Program-made: the position numbers and the translations under genes
Shown here: piece by piece, positions 42,933 to 49,783 of the stretch
Position numbering within the stretch: the first letter of the stretch is position 1
Layout of the letters: every line of letters starts with the position of its first letter
Notes under the pieces: generated by a model
Seen by the model: the letters and a program-made list of their open reading frames with translations, nothing else
Databases searched by the model: none
What the model was told of the DNA's origin: nothing
Assembly: GCF_000787855.1 (NCBI RefSeq)
Contig: NZ_BBPQ01000060.1
Span: 1 to 49,783 of the forward strand
Direction: 5' to 3'
Length of the DNA: 49,783 nucleotides
From: Streptacidiphilus anmyonensis
GTDB taxonomy: Bacteria > Actinomycetota > Actinomycetes > Streptomycetales > Streptomycetaceae

Positions 42933-43877
42933 ATGGACCTGCTCTCCGACCATCTCCTGCGGGCGCGCGCCACCGGCGCGGTGTTCGCGCGGACGGTCGC
43001 CGAGCCGCCGTGGGGGCTGCGGCTGGGCGGCGCGATACAGCTGTCGGTGCACACGGTCGTGCGCGGCCGGGGCTACCTGTGGCTGGACTCCCCCGGCAGC
43101 ACGGTGGAGCTCATCCCGGGATCCGTCACCCTGGTCCGGGGCGGGCCGAACCACTACATCGGACACGAGCCGGGCGCCGAGTGCCTGGAGCCGGAGGAGT
43201 TCCGGGCGCGCCACGCCCGCACCGGGCTCGCCGAGAACCCGCACGCCACCGTGTTCCTGTGCGGCGCCTACCGGTTCTCCGGCGACGTCGGCAGCGCCCT
43301 GCTGGACGCGCTGCCCCAGGTGATGACCCTCTCGTCGGCCGACGACGACCCGCTGCGCGAGGTCATCACCCTGCTGTCGCGCGAACTGGTCCGTACCGAA
43401 CCCGCGCAGCAGATCGTGCTGGACCGCCTCCTGGACCTGCTGCTCGTGCTGGCCGTCCGCGCCGACTTCCGCCGCAGCGCGACCGCGCCGCGCTGGTACC
43501 GGGCCGCGGCCGACCCGCGGCTGGGCCCGGCGCTGCAGGCCATGCACGAGAACGCCGCCCACCCGTGGACGGTCCCCGAACTCGCCGGGATCAGCGGCCT
43601 GTCCCGGGCCGCGTTCGCGCGGGTGTTCCGGGAGGCACTGGGCCAAGCCCCGATGCAGTACCTGACCGAGTGGCGGATGACGCTCGCCCGCGACCACCTG
43701 CGCGCCGGCGACCTGACCCTGCCTCAGATCTCCGACGCCGTGGGCTACAGCTCGCCCTTCGCCTTCGCGGCGGCGTTCCGCCGCCACCACGCGGAACCGC
43801 CCGGAACCTGGCGGCAGCGGGAACGGGCGGCGGCTGCGGCGGAGGCACGGCTGCTGACCACGCACCCCGGCTCGTGA
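42933..43877 (+). CDS. AraC family transcriptional regulator
   Basis: A 314-residue regulator. The N-terminal cupin_6 ligand domain contains HTVVRGRGYLWLD and CGAYRFSGDVGSALLDALP. The two C-terminal helix-turn-helix units are WTVPELAGISGLSRAAFARV and LTLPQISDAVGYSSPFAFAA, followed by FRRHH. The start at 42933 (MDLLSDHLLRAR) fits the family. It is divergent from the NmrA/NTF2 pair, a usual arrangement for a local activator. Confidence 0.93.
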   Translation: MDLLSDHLLRARATGAVFARTVAEPPWGLRLGGAIQLSVHTVVRGRGYLWLDSPGSTVELIPGSVTLVRGGPNHYIGHEPGAECLEPEEFRARHARTGLAENPHATVFLCGAYRFSGDVGSALLDALPQVMTLSSADDDPLREVITLLSRELVRTEPAQQIVLDRLLDLLLVLAVRADFRRSATAPRWYRAAADPRLGPALQAMHENAAHPWTVPELAGISGLSRAAFARVFREALGQAPMQYLTEWRMTLARDHLRAGDLTLPQISDAVGYSSPFAFAAAFRRHHAEPPGTWRQRERAAAAAEARLLTTHPGS

Positions 43878-43926
43878 GCGGGCCCCGGCCACGGCCCTTG
43901 GTCGTCGTGCTCGTTCCGCTTCAGCC

Positions 43927-46890
43927 TCACGGTGCGTCCACCTCGGTCCGGTGCAGTGCGTTGGCCAGTTGGACGCGTGACTGGACGCCGAGCTTGCCGA
44001 AGACCACCCGCAGGTGGGTGCCGACGGTGTTGACCGACACGCCGAGTTCGCCGGCGGCGGAGCGGTTGGAGTGCCCGTCGGCGATCAGCCGCGCGACCCG
44101 GCGTTCGGCGCCGGTCAGGGCGTCCCAGCCGCGGTCGGGTCGGGGGCCGGGCGCGGGGCGGTCCGGGCGGCGCGCGCCGGCGCCGGTCAGCACCCGCTGG
44201 ACGTCGTCGCGGTAGACCCGGGCGTCCATGCGGTGGTAGTCGTCCCACGCCCGGTCCAGTTGCGCCAGGGCGGCTTCGCGCTGCCCGTGGGCGAGCAGGG
44301 CGCGTCCGTAGCGGTCGGCGCCGTAGGCGCGCAGCAGGGGCCTGGGGCTGCGGGCGAGCACCCGGGCGCTTTCGGCGAGCATCGCGAGGTCGCCCTTCTC
44401 CCGGCCGCGCAGGCTCAAGGCCACGCCTTCGAAGCTGGCCACGCCCGGGTTGCGGGAGGCGGCCAGTTCGGCGACCTGGACGACGACGGAGGAGAACGTC
44501 GCGTCCGCCGCGGCGGCGCCGATCTCGAAGAACAGCCCCATCCAGCACGGCCACAGCGGCCAGTAGCTGCACGTGCTGACGGCGCCGGAGGCCACCGGCC
44601 CCAGCACCCCGAGCGCAGTGGCGACGTCGCCTCGGGCGGCAGCGAGCCAGCCGCGCATCACGGTGAGCCCGGGGCGGCGCACGTCGTCGTCGGCGTCGGT
44701 GAGCCGGTCGGCCTCGACCAGGAGGGTCGCGGCGCCGGGCGTGTCCCCGCGCAGCAGCGCGAGGGAGATCTGCACGATGACCGCGTCGAGGGCGTAGACG
44801 CCGCCTCCGAGCTGCTGGCCGAGGTCGAGCAGGGTCCGCGCGGCGGAACCGGCGTCGTCGCTGCGGCCCAGGTTGAAGTCCTGCCACATCTGGGCGTAGT
44901 GGAGCGCCGGGAGGTTCGGCCCGGTGGTGGCGGCGCAGTCGGACCGCACCTCGTCGAGCAGCAGCTGCGCATGGTCGTAGCGGTCCAGGAACTGGAGGGC
45001 GGTGACCTCCTCGGCCAGTTGCTGCGGTCCGGCCAGGGAGCGCAGCTCCCGGAAGCTGCGCAGCGCGTCCTGGTGGCGGCCCTCGTTGCGGGCGGCCTCG
45101 CCGACGGCGTGCAGGGCGAGGGCGAGGGCGTCCCGGTCCCCGCTCGCGCGGGCCAGGTCGAGCGCGGCGGCGGCCTCGCACGCCGCGCGTCCGCCGGTGA
45201 GCAGCCGGGTGTCGGCCAGGGCGCGGGCGGCGGTCAGGCGCGCGCCCACCGCCGGGGTCAGCGCTCCGGCGTCGAGCCTCGGCCCGATGCGGGCGAGCAG
45301 TTCGCCGAGTCTGCCGCCCAGCCACAGCGCGCGGGCCGCCTCGCTCTCGACCGCGCCGGCCAGGTCGGGGTCGTCGACGTGCGCGAGGATCGCGTCCGCG
45401 ACCGCGACCGCCTCCCCGGCCCGCTGGGTGCGGCACAGCACGGAAAGGCAGCGGCGGCTGAGCTCCAGCCACGTCGCCTGCTGCGGCCGCATCGTGCGGA
45501 AGGCGAGCGCGGCGAGGTCGCCCGCATCCCCGGGACTGGCGGTGGCCAACTCCTCTGCTGCGGCGATCAGGATCCGCGCGCTCAGGACGTCGCCGGCGGT
45601 CGCGGCGGCGCGTGCGTGCGGCGCGGCCAGCAGCGCCTGCCCGGCGTCCAGATGGTGTGCGGCGAACCGGCGGTGCAGGGCGCGCAGGGTCGCCTCGGGG
45701 ACGGCCGCGCACACCGCCTCGCGCACGAGGTCGTGACGCGGCGCCAGGAGTCGGCCGGTGAGGGTGATCAGGGCGGAATCCAGTGCCGCCGCGAGCCCGC
45801 CGTCGCTCGCGGCGCGGTCGGAGGCGCGGCGGTCGCCGGCGGGCCCGTGGGTAGCGGAACGGTCGGCCGACAGGCCGTCGCCGGCGAACGTGTCGGACCC
45901 TGGGCCTTCGCTCGCGGAGGGGCCGCAGGCGCGGCCGTCGCCGGCGAACGTGTCGGACCCGGGGCCGTCGCCCGCGGAGCATTCGGAGGCGCGCCCGTCG
46001 GATGCCGAGCGGTCGGAGGCGAAGCCGTCTTTCGCGCGACCGCCCGGCTCCTGCACGAAGCGCAGCGCCTCGTGCACGGTCAGCGGCCGGCCGCCGACCG
46101 CCACCACTTCGACCAGGGCCCGCGCCTGGTCGGGCAGCGCGGCCAGGCGGCCCGCGATGGCGGCGCCGAACTCCTCGGGGACGGTGTCCGGTTCGCCGCG
46201 GGCGGCCGCGCGGGTCAGGTTGTCCAGGACGTCGACGGCGAGCAGCGCGTTGCCCGCCGACGCGTCCAGGAACCGCCGGGTGCGCTCGTCGGGCGGGCGT
46301 CCCAGGCGGTCCCTGGCGATGGCCGCGAGGTCGGCCGCGCCGAGCGGGGCGAGGCGGATGTGCTCCAGGCGGGTCTGGACAGCTCCGAGGACGTCCGCGC
46401 TGTCGTCGCGCGTGGCCAGCAGCCAGACCACGGGGAGGCCGAGCAGGCGCGAGAGCAGGCCTCGCACGACGAAGGCACTGACCCGGTCGACCCACTGCAC
46501 GTCGTCGAGAGCGATGAGGATCGGGCCCTCCGACGCGGCGCGCTCCAGGGCCGAGGCGACGGCCTCGACCAGGAGCAGCGGCTCGTGGCGGGCGGCGACG
46601 ATGTTCCGGTACTCCTCGGCGGTGATCAGCGGATCGCGGCCCGAGCGCAGCGGGGTGATCAGCGGCGCACCCGGACTGACCTGTTCGATCGGGTCGCAGG
46701 TGCCGAGGGCGGGCCGGACCTGGAGCCGTCCGGCCTGTCGGCACACCTCCGTCAGGAGCGCGGTCTTGCCGATGCCGGCGGCTCCGCTGACGAGCACCAC
46801 GCCGCCCGAGCCGTGCCGACCGGCGGCGCGGACCACGGACAGGGCCCGCTCCATCGACTCGCTGCGGCCGCGCAAGGTTCGGGGCTGCAT
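43927..46890 (-). CDS. Large LuxR-family ATPase regulator (LAL type)
   Basis: A 987-residue regulator: ATPase with Walker A VSGAAGIGKTALL and Walker B ILIALDDVQWVD, a winged-helix/TPR middle, and C-terminal LuxR HTH LTGAERRVARLIADGHSNRS, then VNTVGTHLRVVFGKLG. A low-complexity Ser/Ala/Asp/Gly insert with an internal repeat interrupts the region after the ATPase (DNA 45800-46035). Start MQPRTLRG at 46890 has GAGGAG upstream. Its function is probably ATP-dependent transcription activation. It is not adjacent to a recognisable biosynthetic cluster. Confidence 0.92.
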   Translation of the reverse strand: MQPRTLRGRSESMERALSVVRAAGRHGSGGVVLVSGAAGIGKTALLTEVCRQAGRLQVRPALGTCDPIEQVSPGAPLITPLRSGRDPLITAEEYRNIVAARHEPLLLVEAVASALERAASEGPILIALDDVQWVDRVSAFVVRGLLSRLLGLPVVWLLATRDDSADVLGAVQTRLEHIRLAPLGAADLAAIARDRLGRPPDERTRRFLDASAGNALLAVDVLDNLTRAAARGEPDTVPEEFGAAIAGRLAALPDQARALVEVVAVGGRPLTVHEALRFVQEPGGRAKDGFASDRSASDGRASECSAGDGPGSDTFAGDGRACGPSASEGPGSDTFAGDGLSADRSATHGPAGDRRASDRAASDGGLAAALDSALITLTGRLLAPRHDLVREAVCAAVPEATLRALHRRFAAHHLDAGQALLAAPHARAAATAGDVLSARILIAAAEELATASPGDAGDLAALAFRTMRPQQATWLELSRRCLSVLCRTQRAGEAVAVADAILAHVDDPDLAGAVESEAARALWLGGRLGELLARIGPRLDAGALTPAVGARLTAARALADTRLLTGGRAACEAAAALDLARASGDRDALALALHAVGEAARNEGRHQDALRSFRELRSLAGPQQLAEEVTALQFLDRYDHAQLLLDEVRSDCAATTGPNLPALHYAQMWQDFNLGRSDDAGSAARTLLDLGQQLGGGVYALDAVIVQISLALLRGDTPGAATLLVEADRLTDADDDVRRPGLTVMRGWLAAARGDVATALGVLGPVASGAVSTCSYWPLWPCWMGLFFEIGAAAADATFSSVVVQVAELAASRNPGVASFEGVALSLRGREKGDLAMLAESARVLARSPRPLLRAYGADRYGRALLAHGQREAALAQLDRAWDDYHRMDARVYRDDVQRVLTGAGARRPDRPAPGPRPDRGWDALTGAERRVARLIADGHSNRSAAGELGVSVNTVGTHLRVVFGKLGVQSRVQLANALHRTEVDAP
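45800..46035. repeat. 60-bp imperfect tandem repeat inside the LAL gene
   Basis: A run of 27 bases (GCCGTCGCCGGCGAACGTGT, then CGGACCC) occurs at about 45874-45900 and again exactly 60 bp later (45934-45960), with weaker units on either side. It encodes hydrophilic repeats such as GPGSDTFAGDG. Confidence 0.8.
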
Positions 46891-46987
46891 CCGCACCACT
46901 CCTCGACTTCTCGACTCGGCTTCTCGACCCCTGTGACGAGGCGTCAAAGCACCTGGCAGGCATGCGATGAGGCCTTGATGGACGCGG

Positions 46988-47539
46988 TCAGCCCGGGTGA
47001 CCGCGCAGCCCGTGGACGAGCGCAAGCGCGTCCACCTCGGGCAGCGTCCAGGGAAGGAAGATCACCCGGTAGATGATCGGGGCGACGACCTTGTCGATGA
47101 CGTCGTCGCCGCTGAAGGCCGCGCCGGGCCTGGCGGCGAAGGCGGCCGCCTCGGCGCGGCGGTCGCGCAGGCAGTCGGACTCCCCCTCCCCTGCTGCGGC
47201 GGCCCCGCCGCGCAGCAGGGCGGCGTTGACGGTCAGGCCGTAGTGGTCGAGGAGTTCCTGTGCCCACGCGGTCAGGTCGGCGTGCACGTCCCCGGTGTCG
47301 GGAAGGGGGCGGTCCGGGTCGAGCCGGTAGGTCGCCAGATCGTTGATCATCGTCCTGGCATCTCCCCACCTCCGGTAGATGCTGGAGTGGTTCACCCCCG
47401 CGCGCTCGGCGACCATCGGGACGGTGACCGCCTCGCTGCCCTGTTCGGCGATCAGCTCCTCCACCGCCTTGCGGATCGAGGTCAGCACCACCGCGCTGCG
47501 CCCGCCCGTGCGGCGCCGGGGAGACGGATCTACACCCAT
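46988..47539 (-). CDS. TetR family transcriptional regulator
   Basis: A 183-residue repressor. HTH VTVPMVAERAGVNHSSIYRRWGD is followed by the ligand domain ending VVAPIIYRVIFLPW. It is clearly a paralog of the TetR at 9632 (same YRRWGD recognition helix and VVAP..YR..F motif). It sits 47 bases downstream of the DUF1772 gene on the same strand; the gap holds operator-like repeats. Effector unknown. Confidence 0.92.
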   Translation of the reverse strand: MGVDPSPRRRTGGRSAVVLTSIRKAVEELIAEQGSEAVTVPMVAERAGVNHSSIYRRWGDARTMINDLATYRLDPDRPLPDTGDVHADLTAWAQELLDHYGLTVNAALLRGGAAAAGEGESDCLRDRRAEAAAFAARPGAAFSGDDVIDKVVAPIIYRVIFLPWTLPEVDALALVHGLRGHPG

Positions 47540-47550
47540 GCAATCAGGCT

Positions 47551-47575
47551 AACGCACATCGTTTGGCAATAAACG
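47551..47575. promoter_or_regulatory. Inverted repeats before the TetR gene
   Basis: AACG-N5-CGTT (47551-47563) and CGTTT-N6-AAACG (47560-47575) overlap in the 47-base gap before the start codon at 47539. They suggest an autoregulatory operator. Confidence 0.5.
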
Positions 47576-47586
47576 GCGCCGCGCCC

Positions 47587-48033
47587 TCAGACGAGGGAGA
47601 CGACCAGCAGGGCGAAGGCGGCGATGATGACGGCGACGCGGACGTAGTGGAAGCGGACCCAGCGGTCGATCTGCTGCCTCCAGTCCTCGGGGCGGTTCTC
47701 GGGGGTCCAGGTCTTGTTCCGGTTGTTGATCGGGACGAGCAGCAGGACCGACATGATCACGCTGACGATCAGCAGCACGCCGGAGGCGACGACGAGGCCG
47801 GCGCCGTGGTGGTGCCGTCCGGCGATGGCCCAGACCGCGACGAGGGCGAGCGAGCCGATGTACCAGAACGGCATCACGGCGCCGAGCATCCGCCCCCCGT
47901 GGGCGTGGCCGAGCTGGCCGCTGTCCCCGGGAAGGGCCTTGAGGATCGGGTTCAGGACGAAGAGAACGGCGAACTCCACCCCCACCATCAGGCCGAAAGC
48001 CACCGTGGTGAAGACCTCGAGTGCATTGAGCAT
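47587..48033 (-). CDS. DUF1772 membrane protein
   Basis: A 148-residue protein with four predicted membrane helices, opening ALEVFTTVAFGLMVGVEFAV and including YIGSLALVAVWAIAG and VVASGVLLIVSVIMSVLLLV. It matches DUF1772, a family that includes fungal anthrone-oxygenase relatives. It is probably a small membrane enzyme or helper protein of unknown substrate. A GGAGGGG ribosome site precedes the ATG at 48033. It is divergent from a TetR gene with paired operators between them. Confidence 0.9.
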   Translation of the reverse strand: MLNALEVFTTVAFGLMVGVEFAVLFVLNPILKALPGDSGQLGHAHGGRMLGAVMPFWYIGSLALVAVWAIAGRHHHGAGLVVASGVLLIVSVIMSVLLLVPINNRNKTWTPENRPEDWRQQIDRWVRFHYVRVAVIIAAFALLVVSLV

Positions 48034-48051
48034 GACGACCCCTCCAGGGAT

Positions 48052-48064
48052 CTAGCGCTGCTAG
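48052..48064. promoter_or_regulatory. TetR operator 1 (CTAGC-N3-GCTAG)
   Basis: A perfect palindrome CTAGCGCTGCTAG, 19 bases upstream of the DUF1772 start. An identical architecture recurs at 48103-48115. Confidence 0.85.
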
Positions 48065-48102
48065 CTGATGAGGCAACGCTAGTACTACTGCCGCTCGAAT
48101 GT

Positions 48103-48115
48103 CTAGCGATGCTAG
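48103..48115. promoter_or_regulatory. TetR operator 2 (CTAGC-N3-GCTAG)
   Basis: A perfect CTAGCGATGCTAG, 9 bases before the tetR ATG at 48125. It has the same arms as operator 1; a GCTAG half-site also lies at 48078-48082. Autorepression and control of DUF1772 are likely. Confidence 0.85.
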
Positions 48116-48124
48116 GATCGAGTC

Positions 48125-48703
48125 ATGTCGGTACAGGAACGCAAGCAGCGCGAGCGTGCGGAGCGCGAACGCCTCATCGTGGCCACCGCCCGCGAACTCG
48201 CCGAGCAGCAGGGCTGGGACGCGGTCACCACCCGCCGGCTCGCCGAGAGCATCGAGTACAGCCAGCCCGTCCTCTACAGCCACTTCCGCGGCAAACGCGA
48301 GATCATCGGCGCCGTCGCCCTCGAAGGCGCCACCGAGATGGCCGCGGCGATGCGGGCGGCGACCTCCGCCGCAGACGGCCCGCGCGCCCGGGTCACCGCC
48401 CTGGCCCGCGCCTACCTCGACTTCGCCGCACAGAACCCGGCGGTCTACGATGCCCTGTTCCAGCTCGACGGCGGCCTGGCCTTCGCGAACGAGGACACCC
48501 CGGAACCTCTGAAGGACGCGTTCGCCGCCCTGCTGGAAAGCCTCGCCGAGGTCGCCGGGGACGACGTCCACCCGGGCCTGTTCACCGAGCTGTTCTGGGC
48601 CGCCCTGCACGGCCTGGCCACCCTGACCCGCGCGCGCCGGCTCCCGCCGGAGGACACCGAGCGCAGAGTGGAACTGCTCGTGGACCGTCTCGCCGTCGTC
48701 TGA
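48125..48703 (+). CDS. TetR family transcriptional regulator
   Basis: A 192-residue repressor with HTH VTTRRLAESIEYSQPVLYSH, followed by FRGKREI, and a WHG/TetR_C_13-type ligand domain (LAEVAGDDVHPGLFTELFWA, then ALHGLATL). The operator pair in front of it and the divergent DUF1772 gene point to local regulation. Inducer unknown. Confidence 0.93.
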   Translation: MSVQERKQRERAERERLIVATARELAEQQGWDAVTTRRLAESIEYSQPVLYSHFRGKREIIGAVALEGATEMAAAMRAATSAADGPRARVTALARAYLDFAAQNPAVYDALFQLDGGLAFANEDTPEPLKDAFAALLESLAEVAGDDVHPGLFTELFWAALHGLATLTRARRLPPEDTERRVELLVDRLAVV

Positions 48704-48768
48704 GCACCCCCCGACAGCGCCCCCAGCCGGGGTCCCGCACCACGGCTGCCGCGTACGGACCCGATCTG

Positions 48769-49317
48769 TCAGTTCATCAGGTTCACCCAGTCGGTCAGGC
48801 GCGTGAAGTCGTCTGCCGTCAGGCCGGACTTCGGATCGACGGGGTGGAGAAGCGCGGGACCGTCGTGGTGGGCCTGCACCCAGGCACGGTCCGCGTCCGT
48901 GATCTGGTCGTCGACCCACGCGAACGGACGGCCGTGCGCCCAGGCGACGATCTCCGGAGTCTTCCAGAACACGCCGTCCTCTGGCTCCGGCCGAGGATCG
49001 GGCCAACGGATGAACGGCAGCGTCGGCAGTCCCAGCAGGGGCGCGAGGAAGGTGTTGGCCTCCTCCTCCCAGGTCGTCGCCCACACCAGGTCGAAGGGCA
49101 GCTCAGCGAGCGCGGGCCCGTGAGCCGGATTGAGCCAGACGCGTAGTGGCGTCACCGCCTTGTGGGGAAGGCCCCATTCGTTGAGCCGACGCCGTTCCGC
49201 AGCCCGCCACCGCGGCGTCATCAGCCGGTGCGTCGCATAGCCCTCCGGACGCCTGTGCGGCTTCGCCGCGTACGGATTCAGGGGACCGTCCACGTCCACC
49301 AGCAGCGTCGGTCGCAC
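48769..49317 (-). CDS. HAD-superfamily domain protein
   Basis: A 182-residue protein with the HAD motif I LLVDVDGPLNP (catalytic aspartates Asp8 and Asp10), motif II in LVWATTWEEEAN, and VDDQITDADRAW near the motif IV acidic pair. It resembles the HAD domain seen in Swiss-Army-knife RNA repair proteins and in stand-alone actinobacterial proteins. Phosphatase-type chemistry on an unknown, possibly nucleic-acid, substrate is likely. It converges with the TetR gene, the stops 65 bases apart. Confidence 0.88.
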   Translation of the reverse strand: MRPTLLVDVDGPLNPYAAKPHRRPEGYATHRLMTPRWRAAERRRLNEWGLPHKAVTPLRVWLNPAHGPALAELPFDLVWATTWEEEANTFLAPLLGLPTLPFIRWPDPRPEPEDGVFWKTPEIVAWAHGRPFAWVDDQITDADRAWVQAHHDGPALLHPVDPKSGLTADDFTRLTDWVNLMN

Positions 49318-49445
49318 CAGCCCACCCCCACGGATCGTCCCCGCACGCTACCGGCCGTCCGCCAGGAGACCCAGCGCATTTCTGCGGCGTGACAGAACGC
49401 TCCGGCAGGTGGGACGATCTCGCCGCAACTGCGTCCAAGGCGAGG

Positions 49446-49783
49446 TCAGCCCGCGTGTTCGAAGTCCGCGTAGGGGCTGTCGCGCAGCGGGAGTGGCTGC
49501 GGCCACCACGGCGGCCGGCCGTGCGAACAACGCGCGCTCAGGTAATCCCCGTGCGGTGGTGCGACGTTGTACGCCAGGTCGCCTGCGAGCACGCCCGACA
49601 GGATGAGCAGCCCGGCCAGGATGGCGGTCGACTCCCGGACAAGGCGGCGACGGGAGCGGAACAGAAGGCGTCTGGCCAGGGCGGAACCCACTGGAAACGC
49701 AGAGCAGTACTCTGCGATGAGCGGGAGGTCGAAGAGGGCGTAGAACCGGGGGCTGTCCGCGACATCGCTCGCCTGCGGCCCGT
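49446..49783 (-). CDS. Membrane protein, N-terminus cut by window edge
   Basis: The frame stays open to the right edge (49781), reading at least 112 residues upstream of the stop at 49446. Visible content: ADSPRFYALFDLPLIAEYC, then RRLVRESTAILAGLLILSGV with one membrane helix, and a C-terminal part GDYLSARCSHGRPPWWPQPL ending DSPYADFEHAG. An internal GTG at 49691 is probably not the start, because the upstream part is also coding-like. Family not recognised. Confidence 0.6.
   Translation of the reverse strand, partial: GPQASDVADSPRFYALFDLPLIAEYCSAFPVGSALARRLLFRSRRRLVRESTAILAGLLILSGVLAGDLAYNVAPPHGDYLSARCSHGRPPWWPQPLPLRDSPYADFEHAG

Noticed and set aside
44014..47076. A 1020-codon open frame opposite the LAL gene
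   Set aside because: Antisense shadow that also crosses the TetR gene; it shows no domain.

Overview
The window is very GC-rich, with strong third-position G/C bias, GTG starts, AGGAGG-type ribosome sites, many TetR/AraC/MerR/LuxR regulators and secreted enzymes. This points to a Streptomyces-like actinomycete (Streptomyces, Kitasatospora or Streptacidiphilus). Content is accessory and chromosome-arm-like: small catabolic, detoxification and regulatory units. I saw no ribosomal RNA, tRNA, transposase or CRISPR array. Most very long open frames opposite known genes are GC-bias shadows.

Left part (1-10.2 kb): a TfoX-N protein, a methyltransferase, an aldo/keto reductase, an AlkA-type DNA glycosylase and a D-2-hydroxyacid dehydrogenase. 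Next comes a MerR regulator divergent from an NTF2-like gene, with two MerR-type operators between them. A minus-strand unit then runs TetR, metallo-beta-lactamase-fold hydrolase, GatC/AtzG-like small subunit, amidase. One palindrome occurs three times in it, twice before the hydrolase and once before the small subunit, so it reads as a small regulon with its own repressor.

Middle (10.3-33.5 kb): a secreted GH92 alpha-mannosidase with a ricin-type lectin tail and two LacI-type operators but no lacI gene nearby. It is followed by a free-standing PheRS-alpha-like ligase with a C-terminal FDX-ACB domain and a long structured leader. A group of stress and detoxification genes follows (VOC, SRPBCC, NTF2-like, Ohr/OsmC, CGNR regulator, Tat-exported hydrolase, methyltransferase). 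Then come a decayed DUF4240 gene, a secreted TNT-type NAD glycohydrolase, an alkyl sulfatase, a 954-residue Roco protein (LRR-Roc-COR), a zinc alcohol dehydrogenase, VOC, Nudix and GNAT proteins, an MFS exporter, and two small genes, one a 57-codon gene with a perfect ribosome site.

Right part (33.6-49.8 kb): two large LuxR-family ATPase (LAL/MalT-type) regulators, an XRE-HTH/NACHT/multi-TM protein with a histidine-rich hexapeptide repeat, a small secreted peptidoglycan-binding protein, an alpha/beta hydrolase, a lipoprotein and an NmrA/NTF2 pair divergent from an AraC regulator. Next are two TetR regulators around a DUF1772 membrane protein, with two perfect CTAGC-N3-GCTAG operators, then a HAD protein and a membrane protein cut by the right edge.

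The best leads are the Roco protein, the HTH-NACHT-membrane protein, the TetR/AtzG-amidase regulon and the PheRS-like ligase. All functional statements come from reading sequence and family knowledge; no searches were run.
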